This document shows positions 32,801 through 37,066 of a stretch of DNA of 64,000 nucleotides, one piece after another. The position numbers and the translations under genes are program-made. Every line of letters starts with the position of its first letter. Within the stretch, counting starts at the first letter, position 1. Under the pieces are notes generated by a model, which was not told the origin of the DNA, made no database searches, and worked only from the letters and a program-made list of their open reading frames with translations. The stretch is from Sacculina carcini. Lineage: Eukaryota > Arthropoda > Thecostraca > Sacculinidae. The stretch spans positions 7,003,488-7,067,487 of the forward strand of contig OU696576.1 of the NCBI GenBank assembly GCA_916048095.2, given 5' to 3'.

Positions 32801-33885
32801 GATTGTCTTATTGATGCTTATTGGCGGTATTATCAGCTCACCATCTAACTCTCTTTCTCTCTTTCTCTCTCTCATTGGTGAACGGTTTGTTCTATTGAAT
32901 CAGGTCGATCCTTACAGGCCCTACAATCACATGCTCAAGATGCCGCTGGCAACAGAACTACTGAGAGGCGTCAATTGGCGACTTGTTCTGGCCAGTGCAA
33001 TATTCATAGGTGTAACGGCGACACTTACAGGTAGGAGGGCTGGATTGGAACACATTGGGTAGAGTTAAGAATAGGCTTGACCAGACCTGCTTCACATGTA
33101 CTTTACATTGATTTATATACAAATGCCGACTTAAATTTGTGACGTTATGGCAAGGCAGGCGTTGGATTCTATGACAAGGTAGCACCAAAGTATGAAATGC
33201 GTTTGAATGGAAACAAGTTATTAGAGCAATTCGAAAAAAATCAAGAGAGCTGAGGTCGACAGCCATTTGTATTTATCGAATATTTTCCGGGACTTTTCAT
33301 TATTTCATTATTCTTTTCAATTGAGCTGACATAATTGTAAAATTGGCTGTAATTGATACCAAATTGAACACATTTGAATCGATCACATCAAATACGACAA
33401 TGTATATGTATTTATGTATTCATAGTTTTCGCATATTGGATGCCTAGTTTGCACGAATTATTTATCCAAACTATATTTTAATGCTTAAAACCCAATTGCT
33501 CTTGTGTGTCTGTCGTTTAGGTTTGTTGTATTGCTGTGTATCTGGAAGACAAAAGCGGATCGAGCTGCAAATGAAAGTCTTCCGAAAATCCGGCCTGCTT
33601 GTGGAGCTCACGGAAACCGGTGCTGAAGAGAACATTCCATTGCTGTCCGAAAGTGGCCCGACTGACTCCGGGAACGAGCTGCTAGAAGAAGCTGTATCCG
33701 AAGAACATCACGATGAGATACTGCATCAACAGCGGATGTCAGCTGTCGAAGAACAATCCCAAGAATCCAAAGAGCAGGAAATCGCAGAGAAATCCGAAGA
33801 ACAAGAAATCCCGGCGACAGAAGAGCTGGTGGAAGAACTCAGCGTCTCCGAGAGCCAAGCCAGCGTTTCGTTGGAAGTCAATTGA
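2604..33885 (+). CDS. large multi-exon single-pass membrane protein with TSP1 and two Ig-like domains (5' end missing)
   Basis: Twenty exons join in a single frame: 2604-2739, 4845-5239, 7265-7415, 8734-8894, 12773-12974, 13809-14057, 15471-15667, 19576-19775, 20663-20965, 21365-21529, 25491-25793, 27230-27397, 28146-28278, 29211-29355, 29778-30050, 30173-30295, 30449-30548, 32304-32435, 32904-33030 and 33521-33885. Together they give about 1,340 codons. In order: an ectodomain of about 900 residues with no confident family match; a stretch resembling the C-terminal half of a MAM domain; a thrombospondin type-1 repeat (WGAWTPWEC, CNGGYG); two Ig-like domains; a transmembrane helix; a basic juxtamembrane RQKR; and a glutamate-rich tail. 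No signal peptide lies in the window, so at least one 5' exon is missing. By architecture it should be a type I cell-surface receptor or adhesion protein. UNC5 is excluded because there is no ZU5 or death domain and the domain order differs. Convergent with the secretion-activator gene. Confidence 0.8.
2780..2805 (+). repeat. (CA)n microsatellite just after an exon donor
   Basis: A short CA repeat begins about 40 nt downstream of the 5' splice site at 2740, on the transcribed (RNA-like) strand of the receptor-like gene. Confidence 0.8.
2811..3080 (+). mobile_element. family B mini-element (AGTGGCGGNGCCAGG ends)
   Basis: It begins AGTGGTGGTGCCAGGATTTT and ends in a G-run then C-run (near 3050-3076), like the copies at 36325, 38274 and 41982. 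Shared interior blocks include the GAACTACACTCGAACGCTGAC motif. There is no coding capacity. This copy lacks a clean right terminus. Confidence 0.6.
3345..3640 (+). mobile_element. LINE 3' end embedded in CA repeats
   Basis: The frame SVDKWNQLDSKIVEG corresponds to the 'D-WN-LP-IV' block at the C-terminus of the better preserved LINE at 61881-62565. The segment is flanked on both sides by (CA)n (3280-3340 and from 3642). Only the extreme 3' end survives and it has stop codons. Confidence 0.55.
3641..4135 (+). repeat. CA-rich compound microsatellite
   Basis: Alternating (CA)n tracts with CT, CG and CATA interruptions, and a short TTAG tandem at about 3769-3785. The region 4136-4844 that follows is intronic, AT-rich and otherwise featureless apart from a CA tract near 4618-4645. 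Confidence 0.8.
4845..5239 (+). CDS. receptor-like gene, exon 2
   Basis: The acceptor CGTTCAG|ATT and the donor AG|GTGACC bound a 395-nt exon, phase 0 in and phase 2 out. It is GC-rich relative to the flanks. The product is hydrophilic with two cysteines (LHCND, MDCKQ) and a tyrosine-rich stretch (KYYTKDREP, EAYSYDLAHFGYMSEKQYS). No known domain is recognised. It follows exon 1 as one continuous beta-rich segment. Confidence 0.75.
5332..5587 (-). mobile_element. family A mini-element (GGCGGATCCAG ends)
   Basis: The plus strand starts TTGGCGGATCCAGG and ends CTGGATCCGCCACTG, an inverted terminal repeat. The interior shares CCATCGACTCCTCATAACTA and GATATAAGCATAATCGCAAAG blocks with copies at 11009, 22369, 27445, 43966 and 60061. 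Non-coding. Confidence 0.75.
5588..7050. other. intronic sequence without recognised features
   Basis: Most of the second large intron of the receptor-like gene. It is AT-rich. I see no convincing exon, tRNA or element except an antisense poly-pyrimidine stretch near 6150-6175. Confidence 0.5.
7054..7232 (+). mobile_element. family B mini-element, short copy
   Basis: It starts AGTGGCGGCGTCAGGATATT and ends TTTGGGAGCCGCCATTG. The interior is shortened relative to the copy at 38274. It lies 30 bp upstream of the acceptor of exon 3. Confidence 0.65.
7265..7415 (+). CDS. receptor-like gene, exon 3
   Basis: Acceptor TTTTTAG and donor AAG|GTCTCA. Its first G completes the arginine codon left by exon 2. 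It reads YIGFGMDNDAQLPP then RLHCSHP and YPNCLPDR. Phase 0 at the end. Confidence 0.7.
7826..8155. mobile_element. hAT-like mini-element, family C copy 1
   Basis: It begins CAGTGGGTCTCAACCTTCTC, the hAT-type CAGTGGTTCTCAACC terminus, and is related along its length to 10541-10850 (shared TTATTCAATATTCATTCATA and ATCCTAGCACC). The right terminus is degenerate. Confidence 0.55.
8262..8308 (+). repeat. (TG)n microsatellite
   Basis: TG repeat interrupted by TC steps. A mirrored CA tract lies at 8513-8541, with TA repeats near 8570-8588. Confidence 0.9.
8734..8894 (+). CDS. receptor-like gene, exon 4
   Basis: The acceptor TTTCCCCAG is preferred over the weaker CACCAAG nine bases upstream; both keep phase 0. 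The donor is AAAAG|GTCAGC. The product is basic at first (RQPKRRIKF) and carries NNC and GTMC cysteines. A TG tract at 8691-8711 lies immediately 5' of the acceptor. Confidence 0.7.
9234..9511. mobile_element. hAT-like mini-element (family of 55281-55591), truncated left end
   Basis: It matches 55315-55591 over most of its length (CATTGCGCGAAGCTCA, CAGTTATCCGT, GACCCCTG end). The left inverted terminus is lost or diverged. Confidence 0.65.
9520..9817. mobile_element. hAT-type mini-element with 8-bp target duplication
   Basis: The left flank TGCTAGGC (9512-9519) and right flank TGATAGGC (9818-9825) match at 7 of 8 positions. The right terminus is GGTTGAGAACCACTG, with a degenerate left partner CAACGTTCTCCAACC. 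It abuts the previous element end to end. No coding capacity. Confidence 0.75.
9880..9990 (-). mobile_element. SINE family D with AAT-type tail
   Basis: On the minus strand it reads GCGCTTCCGGTACATGGGGC, then a gap, then a pyrimidine-rich block and an (AAT)n tail. Related copies are at 25215, 35735, 43105, 55676, 57533 and 59636. Confidence 0.6.
9991..10260 (+). repeat. AATAAA-rich low-complexity tract
   Basis: Degenerate (AATAAATA)n sequence, no coding potential. Confidence 0.7.
10541..10850. mobile_element. hAT-like mini-element, family C copy 2
   Basis: It starts GCAGTGGTTCTAAACCAT and ends CGGTTAAGAACCCTTAG, an imperfect inverted terminus. The interior is similar to 7826-8155. Confidence 0.6.
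11006..11252 (+). mobile_element. family A mini-element
   Basis: It starts GTGGCGGATCCAGAGTGC and ends CTCTGGATCCGCCA. It carries the shared block GTTATGAGGAGTTGATGGAA and a run of 14 C before the right end. Confidence 0.8.
12424..12714 (-). mobile_element. tRNA-derived SINE, copy 1
   Basis: On the minus strand the first 72 bp form a tRNA-like head: GGACTCCGTGGTGTAGTGG, an anticodon-arm-like CCCGC-CTCACAA-GCGGG (anticodon CAC) and a perfect B box, GGTTCGAAACC. A tRNA-unrelated body follows. The whole 290 bp matches 44320-44612, including the body, so this is a SINE, not a tRNA gene. It ends 58 bp upstream of exon 5. Confidence 0.8.
12773..12974 (+). CDS. receptor-like gene, exon 5
   Basis: The acceptor ACGGCAG and donor CCG|GTAGTA bound it; the first G completes an arginine codon. 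Cysteine-rich middle: QPCSPSVCSYTKCRGC then EQC. A CA repeat (12981-13050) starts six nt past the donor. Confidence 0.7.
12978..13053 (+). repeat. (CA)n microsatellite at a 5' splice site
   Basis: The CA tract directly follows the exon 5 donor and is also the left flank of a LINE 3' end. Confidence 0.9.
13054..13216 (+). mobile_element. LINE 3' end embedded in CA repeats
   Basis: The frame FKERLD begins a CR1-type C-terminus. The 3' end is a 14-bp tandem (ATAGGTGAGTACAA) repeated about four times. CA tracts lie on both sides. It resembles the LINE tail at 61881-61927 in mirror orientation. Confidence 0.65.
13809..14057 (+). CDS. receptor-like gene, exon 6
   Basis: Acceptor CCAATCAG and donor GAG|GTGACA; 83 codons, phase 0 to 0. 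It reads LSEWPSRLMGGPNLCRND and then an Arg/Ser-rich stretch (STKRPSRSTIRSTARS) followed by PRYCNGVAMCNPLP. Domain unknown. Confidence 0.65.
14503..14583 (+). repeat. (TG)n microsatellite
   Basis: Uninterrupted TG repeat of about 80 bp inside the intron. Confidence 0.95.
14705..15385 (+). mobile_element. family B mini-element interrupted by a foldback element
   Basis: The flanks 14705-14773 (GGGGAGCTGAGCGGGAT) and 15319-15385 (CCACACTCAAAATAGTCATG, GGGGGAGCC) match the left and right interiors of family B copies such as 36325-36529. The two halves are separated exactly by the foldback insertion. Confidence 0.55.
14779..15313. mobile_element. foldback element: 244-bp inverted repeats around a 47-bp loop
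   Basis: The left arm 14779-15022 and right arm 15070-15313 are reverse complements with only two mismatches that I can find. Both ends read CAATATTGCCC. A perfect 5-bp duplication, TACTA, flanks it (14774-14778 and 15314-15318). Inside each arm the end motif recurs (TGAACATATTAGCC, GGCAATATGTTCACC, GGCCAATATGTTCAC). No open frame; it must be mobilised in trans. Confidence 0.92.
15433..15463 (+). repeat. (TG)n tract abutting a 3' splice site
   Basis: The TG tract ends seven nt before the AG of the exon 7 acceptor. Confidence 0.85.
15471..15667 (+). CDS. receptor-like gene, exon 7
   Basis: Acceptor GCATTCAG and donor CCAG|GTATGC. It reads IRLLLHANMSDRVHVGLLST then LLCYTDMQWRV and NTTCVYIGGS (an N-glycosylation site). 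Phase 2 out. An internal GT within GGCAG|GTAACA could serve as an alternative donor. Confidence 0.7.
15697..15935. mobile_element. hAT-type mini-element with 8-bp target duplication
   Basis: The termini CAGTGGTTCTTAACC and GGTTAAGAACCACTG are a perfect 15-bp inverted repeat. The flanks GTCTAATT (15689-15696) and GTCTAATC (15936-15943) match at 7 of 8. It is inserted 29 nt after the exon 7 donor. Confidence 0.88.
16283..16386 (+). repeat. 16-bp AT minisatellite
   Basis: About six head-to-tail copies of ATTAATTATATAAAAT. Confidence 0.9.
16820..17190 (+). repeat. imperfect direct repeat
   Basis: The block CGCAGTAACATCCAG, with flanking GGTCCAG/CGTAACGG sequence, occurs at about 16928 and again at about 17161. 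It is either a degraded dispersed element or a local duplication. No coding assignment. Confidence 0.4.
17447..17752 (+). repeat. 300-bp direct repeat, copy 1
   Basis: It matches 19021-19331 at about 90 percent identity from TTTCTAGCAATCGCTCAACTG to the GTGCCGTTCTG block. The interval between the copies contains a minus-strand LINE fragment. Confidence 0.85.
18028..18166 (+). repeat. (CA)n microsatellite
   Basis: Long interrupted CA tract between the two copies of the 300-bp repeat. Confidence 0.9.
18167..18905 (-). mobile_element. CR1-like LINE, reverse transcriptase C-terminal fragment
   Basis: A 175-residue minus-strand frame (18364-18891) contains FYPHLTYCVSIWANTYSSFL, AQRKFLRCLFHRK and FRTTLFKMCVVSYGPELFNS, the conserved thumb/C-terminal region of CR1/RTE-type reverse transcriptases. 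It is about 50 percent similar to the frame at 25980-26520. 5'-truncated; the rest is 3' UTR. Confidence 0.8.
19021..19331 (+). repeat. 300-bp direct repeat, copy 2
   Basis: Second copy of the segment at 17447-17752, offset by about 1,575 bp. A (CACT)n tract follows at 19330-19352. Confidence 0.85.
19576..19775 (+). CDS. receptor-like gene, exon 8
   Basis: Acceptor TTTAACAG and donor TCCA|GTAACT. It reads SAHFTWKKALATARIVELV, then INWYWLKFDDTSVMLGRPG and DAVLLVVPR. A strong internal GTGAGT (19628) could give a shorter isoform, but coding-like sequence continues past it. A CA tract starts 14 nt after the donor. Confidence 0.7.
19809..20070 (+). mobile_element. LINE 3' end embedded in CA repeats
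   Basis: Frame-broken C-terminal LINE sequence, with a WNRLPDKIVN-like block encoded near 19950-19978. CA repeats lie immediately before and after. Confidence 0.5.
20450..20661 (+). mobile_element. SINE-like element with AAC tail, just upstream of an exon
   Basis: It contains CGCTGCGTGTCGTAAGAGGC, a motif seen in invertebrate retroposons, a GC-rich body and an AATAACAACAAAG tail that supplies the AG of the exon 9 acceptor. Class is uncertain. Confidence 0.45.
20663..20965 (+). CDS. receptor-like gene, exon 9
   Basis: Acceptor CAACAAAG; two bases complete the serine codon from exon 8. It reads GWHDSDGRHGYDGAS, WMVRLGMVQSRLEALVNVFN and MAGDHVHNTIFMFPERQLQT. The end is either GCAA|GTGAGC or a GC donor, ACG|GCAAGT; the latter joins exon 10 in phase 0. 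Confidence 0.7.
21175..21210 (+). repeat. (CA)n microsatellite
   Basis: CA repeat in the short intron between exons 9 and 10. A TG tract at 21318-21360 precedes the next acceptor. Confidence 0.9.
21365..21529 (+). CDS. receptor-like gene, exon 10
   Basis: Acceptor GTTCAAG|GAG (or AG at 21370-21371), directly after a 40-bp TG tract; donor GCC|GTGAGT. It reads NRRRKINEHCYETTVNWHVR and FNIILHESSRPVELGFA, a beta-strand pattern. Confidence 0.7.
22369..22607 (-). mobile_element. family A mini-element
   Basis: It carries the shared block CCATCAACTCCTCATAACC and ends CACTCTGGATGCACCACTG. A fragment of the same family (CGAGAGTGCAATTTTTTGGG) lies at 22200-22230. Confidence 0.7.
23240..23557 (-). pseudogene. 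mariner-like transposase N-terminus, frameshifted
   Basis: The minus strand encodes MITEEMKRHAVIVALHAG, then PEVATFLKD and FVYKIKRSLDESGGD, a helix-turn-helix DNA-binding region typical of mariner-type transposases. The reading frame then continues in a second frame (KRKKHSRRSDAIRDGA), showing a frameshift near 23360. The catalytic domain is absent, so this is a dead fragment. Confidence 0.7.
23705..23930 (-). mobile_element. family E repeat (GTGTCGAGGC / TATACCTCC)
   Basis: It contains GGGCGTACATTTGTGTCGAG at one end and TATATATACCTCCATACCCC at the other. It is related, in reverse orientation, to 28840-29165 and 40835-41125. Non-coding. Confidence 0.55.
24137..24190 (+). repeat. (CA)n microsatellite
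   Basis: CA tract inside the intron between exons 10 and 11. Confidence 0.9.
24295..24588. mobile_element. hAT-like mini-element, degenerate
   Basis: The left end CAGTGTTTCTCAACCTTG matches the hAT-type terminus. The right end near CCACGTTGGAAAACTTATG is only weakly complementary. Confidence 0.45.
24645..24866 (+). repeat. 22-bp minisatellite
   Basis: About nine to ten degenerate copies of TGATAACAGAGTGTCTTTTT(TA). It ends at a perfect-looking hairpin. Confidence 0.85.
24867..24915. other. 23-bp-stem hairpin
   Basis: The arms 24867-24889 and 24893-24915 are inverted repeats with one mismatch and a 3-nt loop (core CCAACGACTG/CAGTCGTTGG). It directly abuts the 22-bp minisatellite. Confidence 0.85.
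25205..25330 (+). mobile_element. SINE family D with AAT tail
   Basis: GCGCTTCCAGTACATGGGGC, CACCGCAGGG and GCTACTGGATTTGCCTG blocks, followed by the AAT-rich tail that expands into the tandem array 25311-25478. Confidence 0.65.
25311..25478 (+). repeat. AAT-rich array ending 12 bp before an exon
   Basis: About seven copies of a unit of four to five AAT triplets plus AAAAC. It probably grew from the SINE tail. The exon 11 acceptor lies just beyond. Confidence 0.9.
25491..25793 (+). CDS. receptor-like gene, exon 11
   Basis: Acceptor ATCAAACAG and donor CAG|GTGCGG, exactly 101 codons. It reads VYNITIATQRIIGTLASLP, an RRVFGPTSPSGDEPADSW loop and DGRWREMTVRLITT. The last part resembles the middle of MAM domains (W-x-V-x-L), a weak similarity only. 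Confidence 0.75.
25921..25964 (+). repeat. (CA)n microsatellite
   Basis: CA tract forming the left flank of a LINE insertion. Confidence 0.9.
25965..26845 (+). mobile_element. CR1-like LINE 3' half with ACTT tail, inside CA repeats
   Basis: The frame from about 25967 to the stop at 26519-26521 encodes YRIRHNLTTEAMLSIYYTMC, YPHLHYCVALWGS, AQNKIFRCIFQVK and FRTTLFKHSVICSAPNSFNE. A UTR of about 290 bp and a (CTTA)n tail (26811-26843) follow, then CA repeat again. CA on both sides implies insertion into a microsatellite. Confidence 0.85.
27230..27397 (+). CDS. receptor-like gene, exon 12
   Basis: Acceptor TTTTGTAG and donor CAG|GTGACC, 56 codons. It reads METVYEGVIDDSLMVGDIRY and GGHCHPPQPADFQ. 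The 'EGV-DDS-GDI-GGHC' spacing matches the C-terminal part of MAM domains (EGxRG-GDIA-GxC), suggesting a divergent MAM domain across exons 10-12. Confidence 0.75.
27445..27682 (+). mobile_element. family A mini-element
   Basis: It starts AGTAGCGGATCCAGAGTGC and ends CTCTGGATCCGCCAGTG. Interior GTTATGAGGAGTTGATCGAA. Confidence 0.8.
28146..28278 (+). CDS. receptor-like gene, exon 13: thrombospondin type-1 repeat
   Basis: Acceptor GCTGCATAG (needed for phase 0; the nearby CCAG would break frame) and donor CCAG|GTACCT. It reads DGRWGAWTPWECSAECNGGY, then RRRLCDNPTPSLWGRDCPG. The W-x5-C, C-GG and R-x-R-x-C-x-P pattern is diagnostic of TSP1. The last cysteines fall in the next exon (MCNNHKC). Confidence 0.9.
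28840..29165 (+). mobile_element. family E repeat
   Basis: It shares TATATATACCTCC, TCATCAAAATCCACATAGC and GAGCCTCGACACAAATATAC with 40835-41125. It ends 45 bp before exon 14. Confidence 0.65.
29211..29355 (+). CDS. receptor-like gene, exon 14
   Basis: Acceptor TTTGACAG and donor TAAA|GTGAGC. It reads WTEPRHYGMCNNHKCG, closing the TSP1 repeat, then SLASNPVSLDVEDGEQFELK, the first strands of Ig domain 1. Confidence 0.85.
29778..30050 (+). CDS. receptor-like gene, exon 15: Ig-like domain 1
   Basis: Acceptor TTTTCTAG and donor CATT|GTTAGT (phase 2, required by exon 16). It reads KCSTDAYRAAM, VEWRHNG and DVTVLNASSRDDTGVYGCF, giving the Ig pattern Cys, Trp, D-x-G-x-Y-x-C. It ends with a V-rich strand, LTTVVVRSKAVTL. 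Confidence 0.88.
30173..30295 (+). CDS. receptor-like gene, exon 16: Ig-like domain 2, first part
   Basis: Acceptor AAATTTAG and donor CAAG|GTGTGA. It reads VENGDSVEFDCRAEM and LHMWYLDGELYSFMGA, the B-strand cysteine and C-strand tryptophan of an Ig domain. Confidence 0.82.
30449..30548 (+). CDS. receptor-like gene, exon 17: Ig-like domain 2, middle
   Basis: Acceptor GTCACAG and donor GGAT|GTTGGT (phase 0). It reads YFSDENNSAVIIPDLSTNTT, with possible N-glycosylation sites. The exact donor is uncertain; a later GTTACG is also possible. Confidence 0.65.
31010..31167 (+). mobile_element. tRNA-derived SINE, second family
   Basis: The head has an A box (TAGCTCAGTGG) and a perfect B box (GGTTCGAATCC), with a poor anticodon stem (loop CTCTCGT). 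A short body and an (AAC)n tail follow. The 7-bp acceptor stem is not closed, so it is not a functional tRNA. Confidence 0.65.
32304..32435 (+). CDS. receptor-like gene, exon 18: Ig-like domain 2, end
   Basis: Acceptor GTATGCAG and donor CAG|GTGCTC. It reads EWNATYMNTMKMRLASNRLT, then GVWECAVYQ, the F-strand cysteine of the Ig domain, and a G strand. Confidence 0.82.
32904..33030 (+). CDS. receptor-like gene, exon 19: juxtamembrane and transmembrane helix
   Basis: Acceptor TTGAATCAG and donor ACAG|GTAGGA. It reads VDPYRPYNHMLKMP, LLRGVNW and RLVLASAIFIGVTATLTG. The hydrophobic helix continues across the splice into LLYCCV. Confidence 0.85.
33521..33885 (+). CDS. receptor-like gene, last exon: end of helix and acidic cytoplasmic tail
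   Basis: Acceptor TCGTTTAG. It reads GLLYCCVSGRQKRIELQMKV, then about 95 residues very rich in Glu, Ser and Gln (EESKEQ-like repeats), and stops at TGA 33883-33885. The basic stop-transfer RQKR follows the helix, giving a type I orientation. No kinase, ZU5 or death domain. Confidence 0.88.
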
Positions 33886-35340
33886 CATTTTGATGACAAC
33901 AGTGATTTTCTGAGCAAGGTCAACAGTGCAGACGAACAGGAAGAGTTTGTAAATGAAGAGCACAACGAGAAGTTGGCAGAAGATAACATTTTCATTACAT
34001 AAAACTTCAAAAGAATCCATCCAGTCATCATATTTGAATATTGTATTGCATTCTATGTGATTATCAAAAACATGTACAAGACTTCACAACGCTTCAACGA
34101 ACACTATAGGCTATATATATAGGCGTAACTGCGAAAAAGTTAGAATCAACAGCAAACTTGAATGATTTAATTAGTCGACAAACAACAACGTCACAACAAT
34201 ATACATTGCTGATATTAAAAATATAATCGGAAAGTTTATGAGTATATGCATATCATCTATTTACATTCGATCCAAGCAGCCTCACACATCACGCATCACG
34301 CTCAACTAATCCGATAATATTTTCAACTAGCGACGCAGATAGTTAGCCTCATTTGCAAAATTCTGGCCTGACAAATTTTGCATATGAGCAAATAGCACGG
34401 AATGAGTGAATAGTTCGTTGTATGAACAGCATAATGCTAATCACAAGTCGACAATCGCAAACTGTTGAAAATGTCACTAGCAACGAATAGCTTAGAGTAG
34501 AAGTCATCACACGCACACACACACATTTGGACATCGCCCGAAAACTTCTATCTTCTTGTTCAAGCTTTACATTTGTTTTGTCGTCGTATTTTTTCTGACG
34601 ATAGCGCACCGTGGAAATTTTGACGACGATTTTTGCAATTAAGCGTATGACAGCGTCTTAATTTTACTATGACGTATGTCGTCTTCATATAGACTCTGAC
34701 ATATAACTGAAATTCACGGCAGTCATAGCAAGGACCATAGATGGAAAATGAGAAAAACAAGTATGATATGTCCAAGCGTACCGTTAACCAATGATGGATG
34801 AGATTGGAAATGAGATAACTATCAAAATATATGACCATGTGCATTGCAAATACGTAATGGAATGGCTGCCAAAAAAATCCATGAACATAGATGCAGCCAT
34901 GCAGAAGAGCCAGGTAGATTTTACTCAAATATCTATCTCTCATTTGGCTCGTGATTTTGCGTCGGACTATAATCGAATCTTGTCCGGAAATTATTCCACA
35001 TTTTGGCTTTTTTGGTAATGCTATTCGCACATTTATCACAAATTCGACCAATACGAATGTTGACCAGTTGTGGCGCCTCATAAGATATTCAATCATTCAC
35101 CCATCAGATATCCCCTGCAAACGGATTTGGCCGGTCGAAAGCACAAGGGCATGCTGGAACAGATGTAGTTCACATCCTGGACTATATCCTAAACCATGAT
35201 CGGGTCGTCTCGAGAAGGTTCTGTTCATTCACACTTTTCATTGAGAAGGGCCGCGGTGGCAGCGGGAACTATCCAGACCGCCAGTCTGCAGATGCGTTGA
35301 ATTTATGCGACCTGGCAAGATGCTACCAAGCCCATAAATA
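33886..35340. other. 3' flank of the receptor-like gene, no gene identified
   Basis: It starts with the likely 3' UTR; an ATTAAA near 34213 could be a poly(A) signal. Opposed open frames at 34560-35096 (minus) and 34791-35018 (plus) overlap, and neither resembles a known family to me. A (CA) tract lies at 34507-34525. Confidence 0.4.
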
Positions 35341-35501
35341 GCTGAATCATGATGCGGATGCGAAAATCAGCGTCGTGGAAGAACATGGCAGAAGATTTAG
35401 CTCTGTCTTTTCATCCTAGAAGAAGCCTCCTCCACCCAACTTGCTTCCAAGGCCGCCAAGTCCTTTGGAGAACCCACCAAGAACTCCTCCAACCTATGTC
35501 A

Positions 35502-35672
<171 letters not shown>

Positions 35673-35729
35673 ATTGCACACACACCTTTGACATTCCACA
35701 AGTGTGCACATATCAAACTCTCGTTCTCT

Positions 35730-35820
35730 CTTTATCTTTTGGGCGCGTCCGGTACACGCGGCCACCGCAAGGTGGTAATAGTGCTAGCGCTCTTCACATG
35801 CTACCTTAATTATAATAAGA
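35730..35820 (+). mobile_element. SINE family D
   Basis: GCGCGTCCGGTACACGCGGC, CACCGCAAGG and a short AAT tail, as in the other family D copies. Confidence 0.6.
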
Positions 35821-35934
35821 TGGAAGTGCGGCTGAATGGCCGCTGGCTAAGAAGTAGCTCATCGGCCCTTGAGCAGGGTTTGTTTTAGTCCTGTTGAATG
35901 TCACCCAGCCACCCAGCTCTTTGTGAAAACAGGG

Positions 35935-36156
35935 GGGGGGGGAGCCGACGACTCTACTTGGAATCTGGTTGTGCTGGAATTTCAGCCAACACTTGAGTCA
36001 GTACACTTGAGCCACACCTTGCCGACGACGTTGGAAGTGGCGTTGGCAACCTTAGCCGCAACGTTGTCGTCCTCGGCCGGTGCAGCAGACCCGGTGGCAC
36101 CTCCGGCGTTGCCTTCCGCAGAGCCGCGTCTTTCCCTGAGCGGAGAAAATTGCAAA
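35935..36156 (+). CDS. orphan exon-like frame between the two genes
   Basis: A GC-rich open stretch, DDSTWNLVVLEFQPTLESVH onward, then an Ala/Leu/Pro-rich segment ending SLSGENCK at a strong donor, AAA|GTAAGC. A possible acceptor, GAAAACAG, lies just before a G-run at 35931. No family recognised. It could be an alternative 3' exon of the receptor-like gene, an exon of a third small gene, or chance. Confidence 0.3.
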
Positions 36157-36324
36157 GTAAGCCATCAAGAGTGTCGCTTGTATAACTTAATTGTTATAAC
36201 TGCGCTACATGTGCTGTGAGATGTGGAGCTTATGTCCTTCCTGAGAAGAAGATAAGGTTCTAAAAAAAGTCACGAAACAATACGCTACTTGGGAATAATC
36301 AGCTGTTTCCGATGAGCAAAATAC

Positions 36325-36529
36325 AGTGGCGACGCCAGGATTTTTCCGCAGGTGGGCTGACGAAGGCTAAGGAAAACAATTTTGGCGCTTGGCGAAGCAT
36401 GAGGAACTACACTCGAAATGTTCATGGTCATGATTTTTGGTGGGACTCAGGGGGTCTTGACATATTTTTTTTGGGGGGGGGGGGTTCAACCCCTCCAAGC
36501 CCCCCTCCCCTTTGGCGCCGCCACTGACA
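36325..36529 (+). mobile_element. family B mini-element
   Basis: It starts AGTGGCGACGCCAGGATTTT and ends TTTGGCGCCGCCACTG. Interior AGGAACTACACTCGAAATG. Confidence 0.75.
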
Positions 36530-36727
36530 AAATAAGATTTTTTGTGTAATATTTGATGCTAAAATGCAATCCGCTATTGTAGCATATTTGAAAGAAAAAA
36601 CATTCAAAATTATCTCTTGTTGTAGCTTAAAAGTTCAACATTGTCCTTAGACAATTTCTATTTTGCTTCTAGTGCGACATAGATAGTGACACTGTGTTCA
36701 TGCTTTGTTAACAATAATTGTTTGTGC

Positions 36728-36728
36728 C

Positions 36729-36759
<31 letters not shown>

Positions 36760-36762
36760 GTG

Positions 36763-36813
<51 letters not shown>
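36728..36813 (+). repeat. (TG)n microsatellite
   Basis: Interrupted TG tract downstream of the secretion-activator stop codon. No other feature in 36530-37066. Confidence 0.9.
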
Positions 36814-37066
36814 CAATTTGATGTCAATTTGATGTATTGCCACACATAGAAAACAAAACAAGTTATACAGTAAACACAGATTAATAAGGCAACGATTCGT
36901 CGAGCCGTGGCTCTTGGACGAACGGATAGTTTAGAGTGCATTCAGTTGTACAATCATGTAAATGTGCTCATTTGTGTGTGATATTTATATACGTCAATGG
37001 ACAAATCATGCAGCAAACAACGAAAATCATATCGAGACTATATATGAAACAACACAAGACACTGCA

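Noticed and set aside
2604-33885. Identification of the plus-strand gene as UNC5 or an ADAMTS-like protein
   Set aside because: UNC5 has Ig before TSP1 plus ZU5/UPA/death domains. ADAMTS proteins are secreted with a metalloprotease and multiple TSP1 repeats. Neither architecture is present.
34560-35096. 178-residue minus-strand frame
   Set aside because: It is overlapped by an equally plausible plus-strand frame, has AT-rich composition, no recognisable domain and no supporting splice context.
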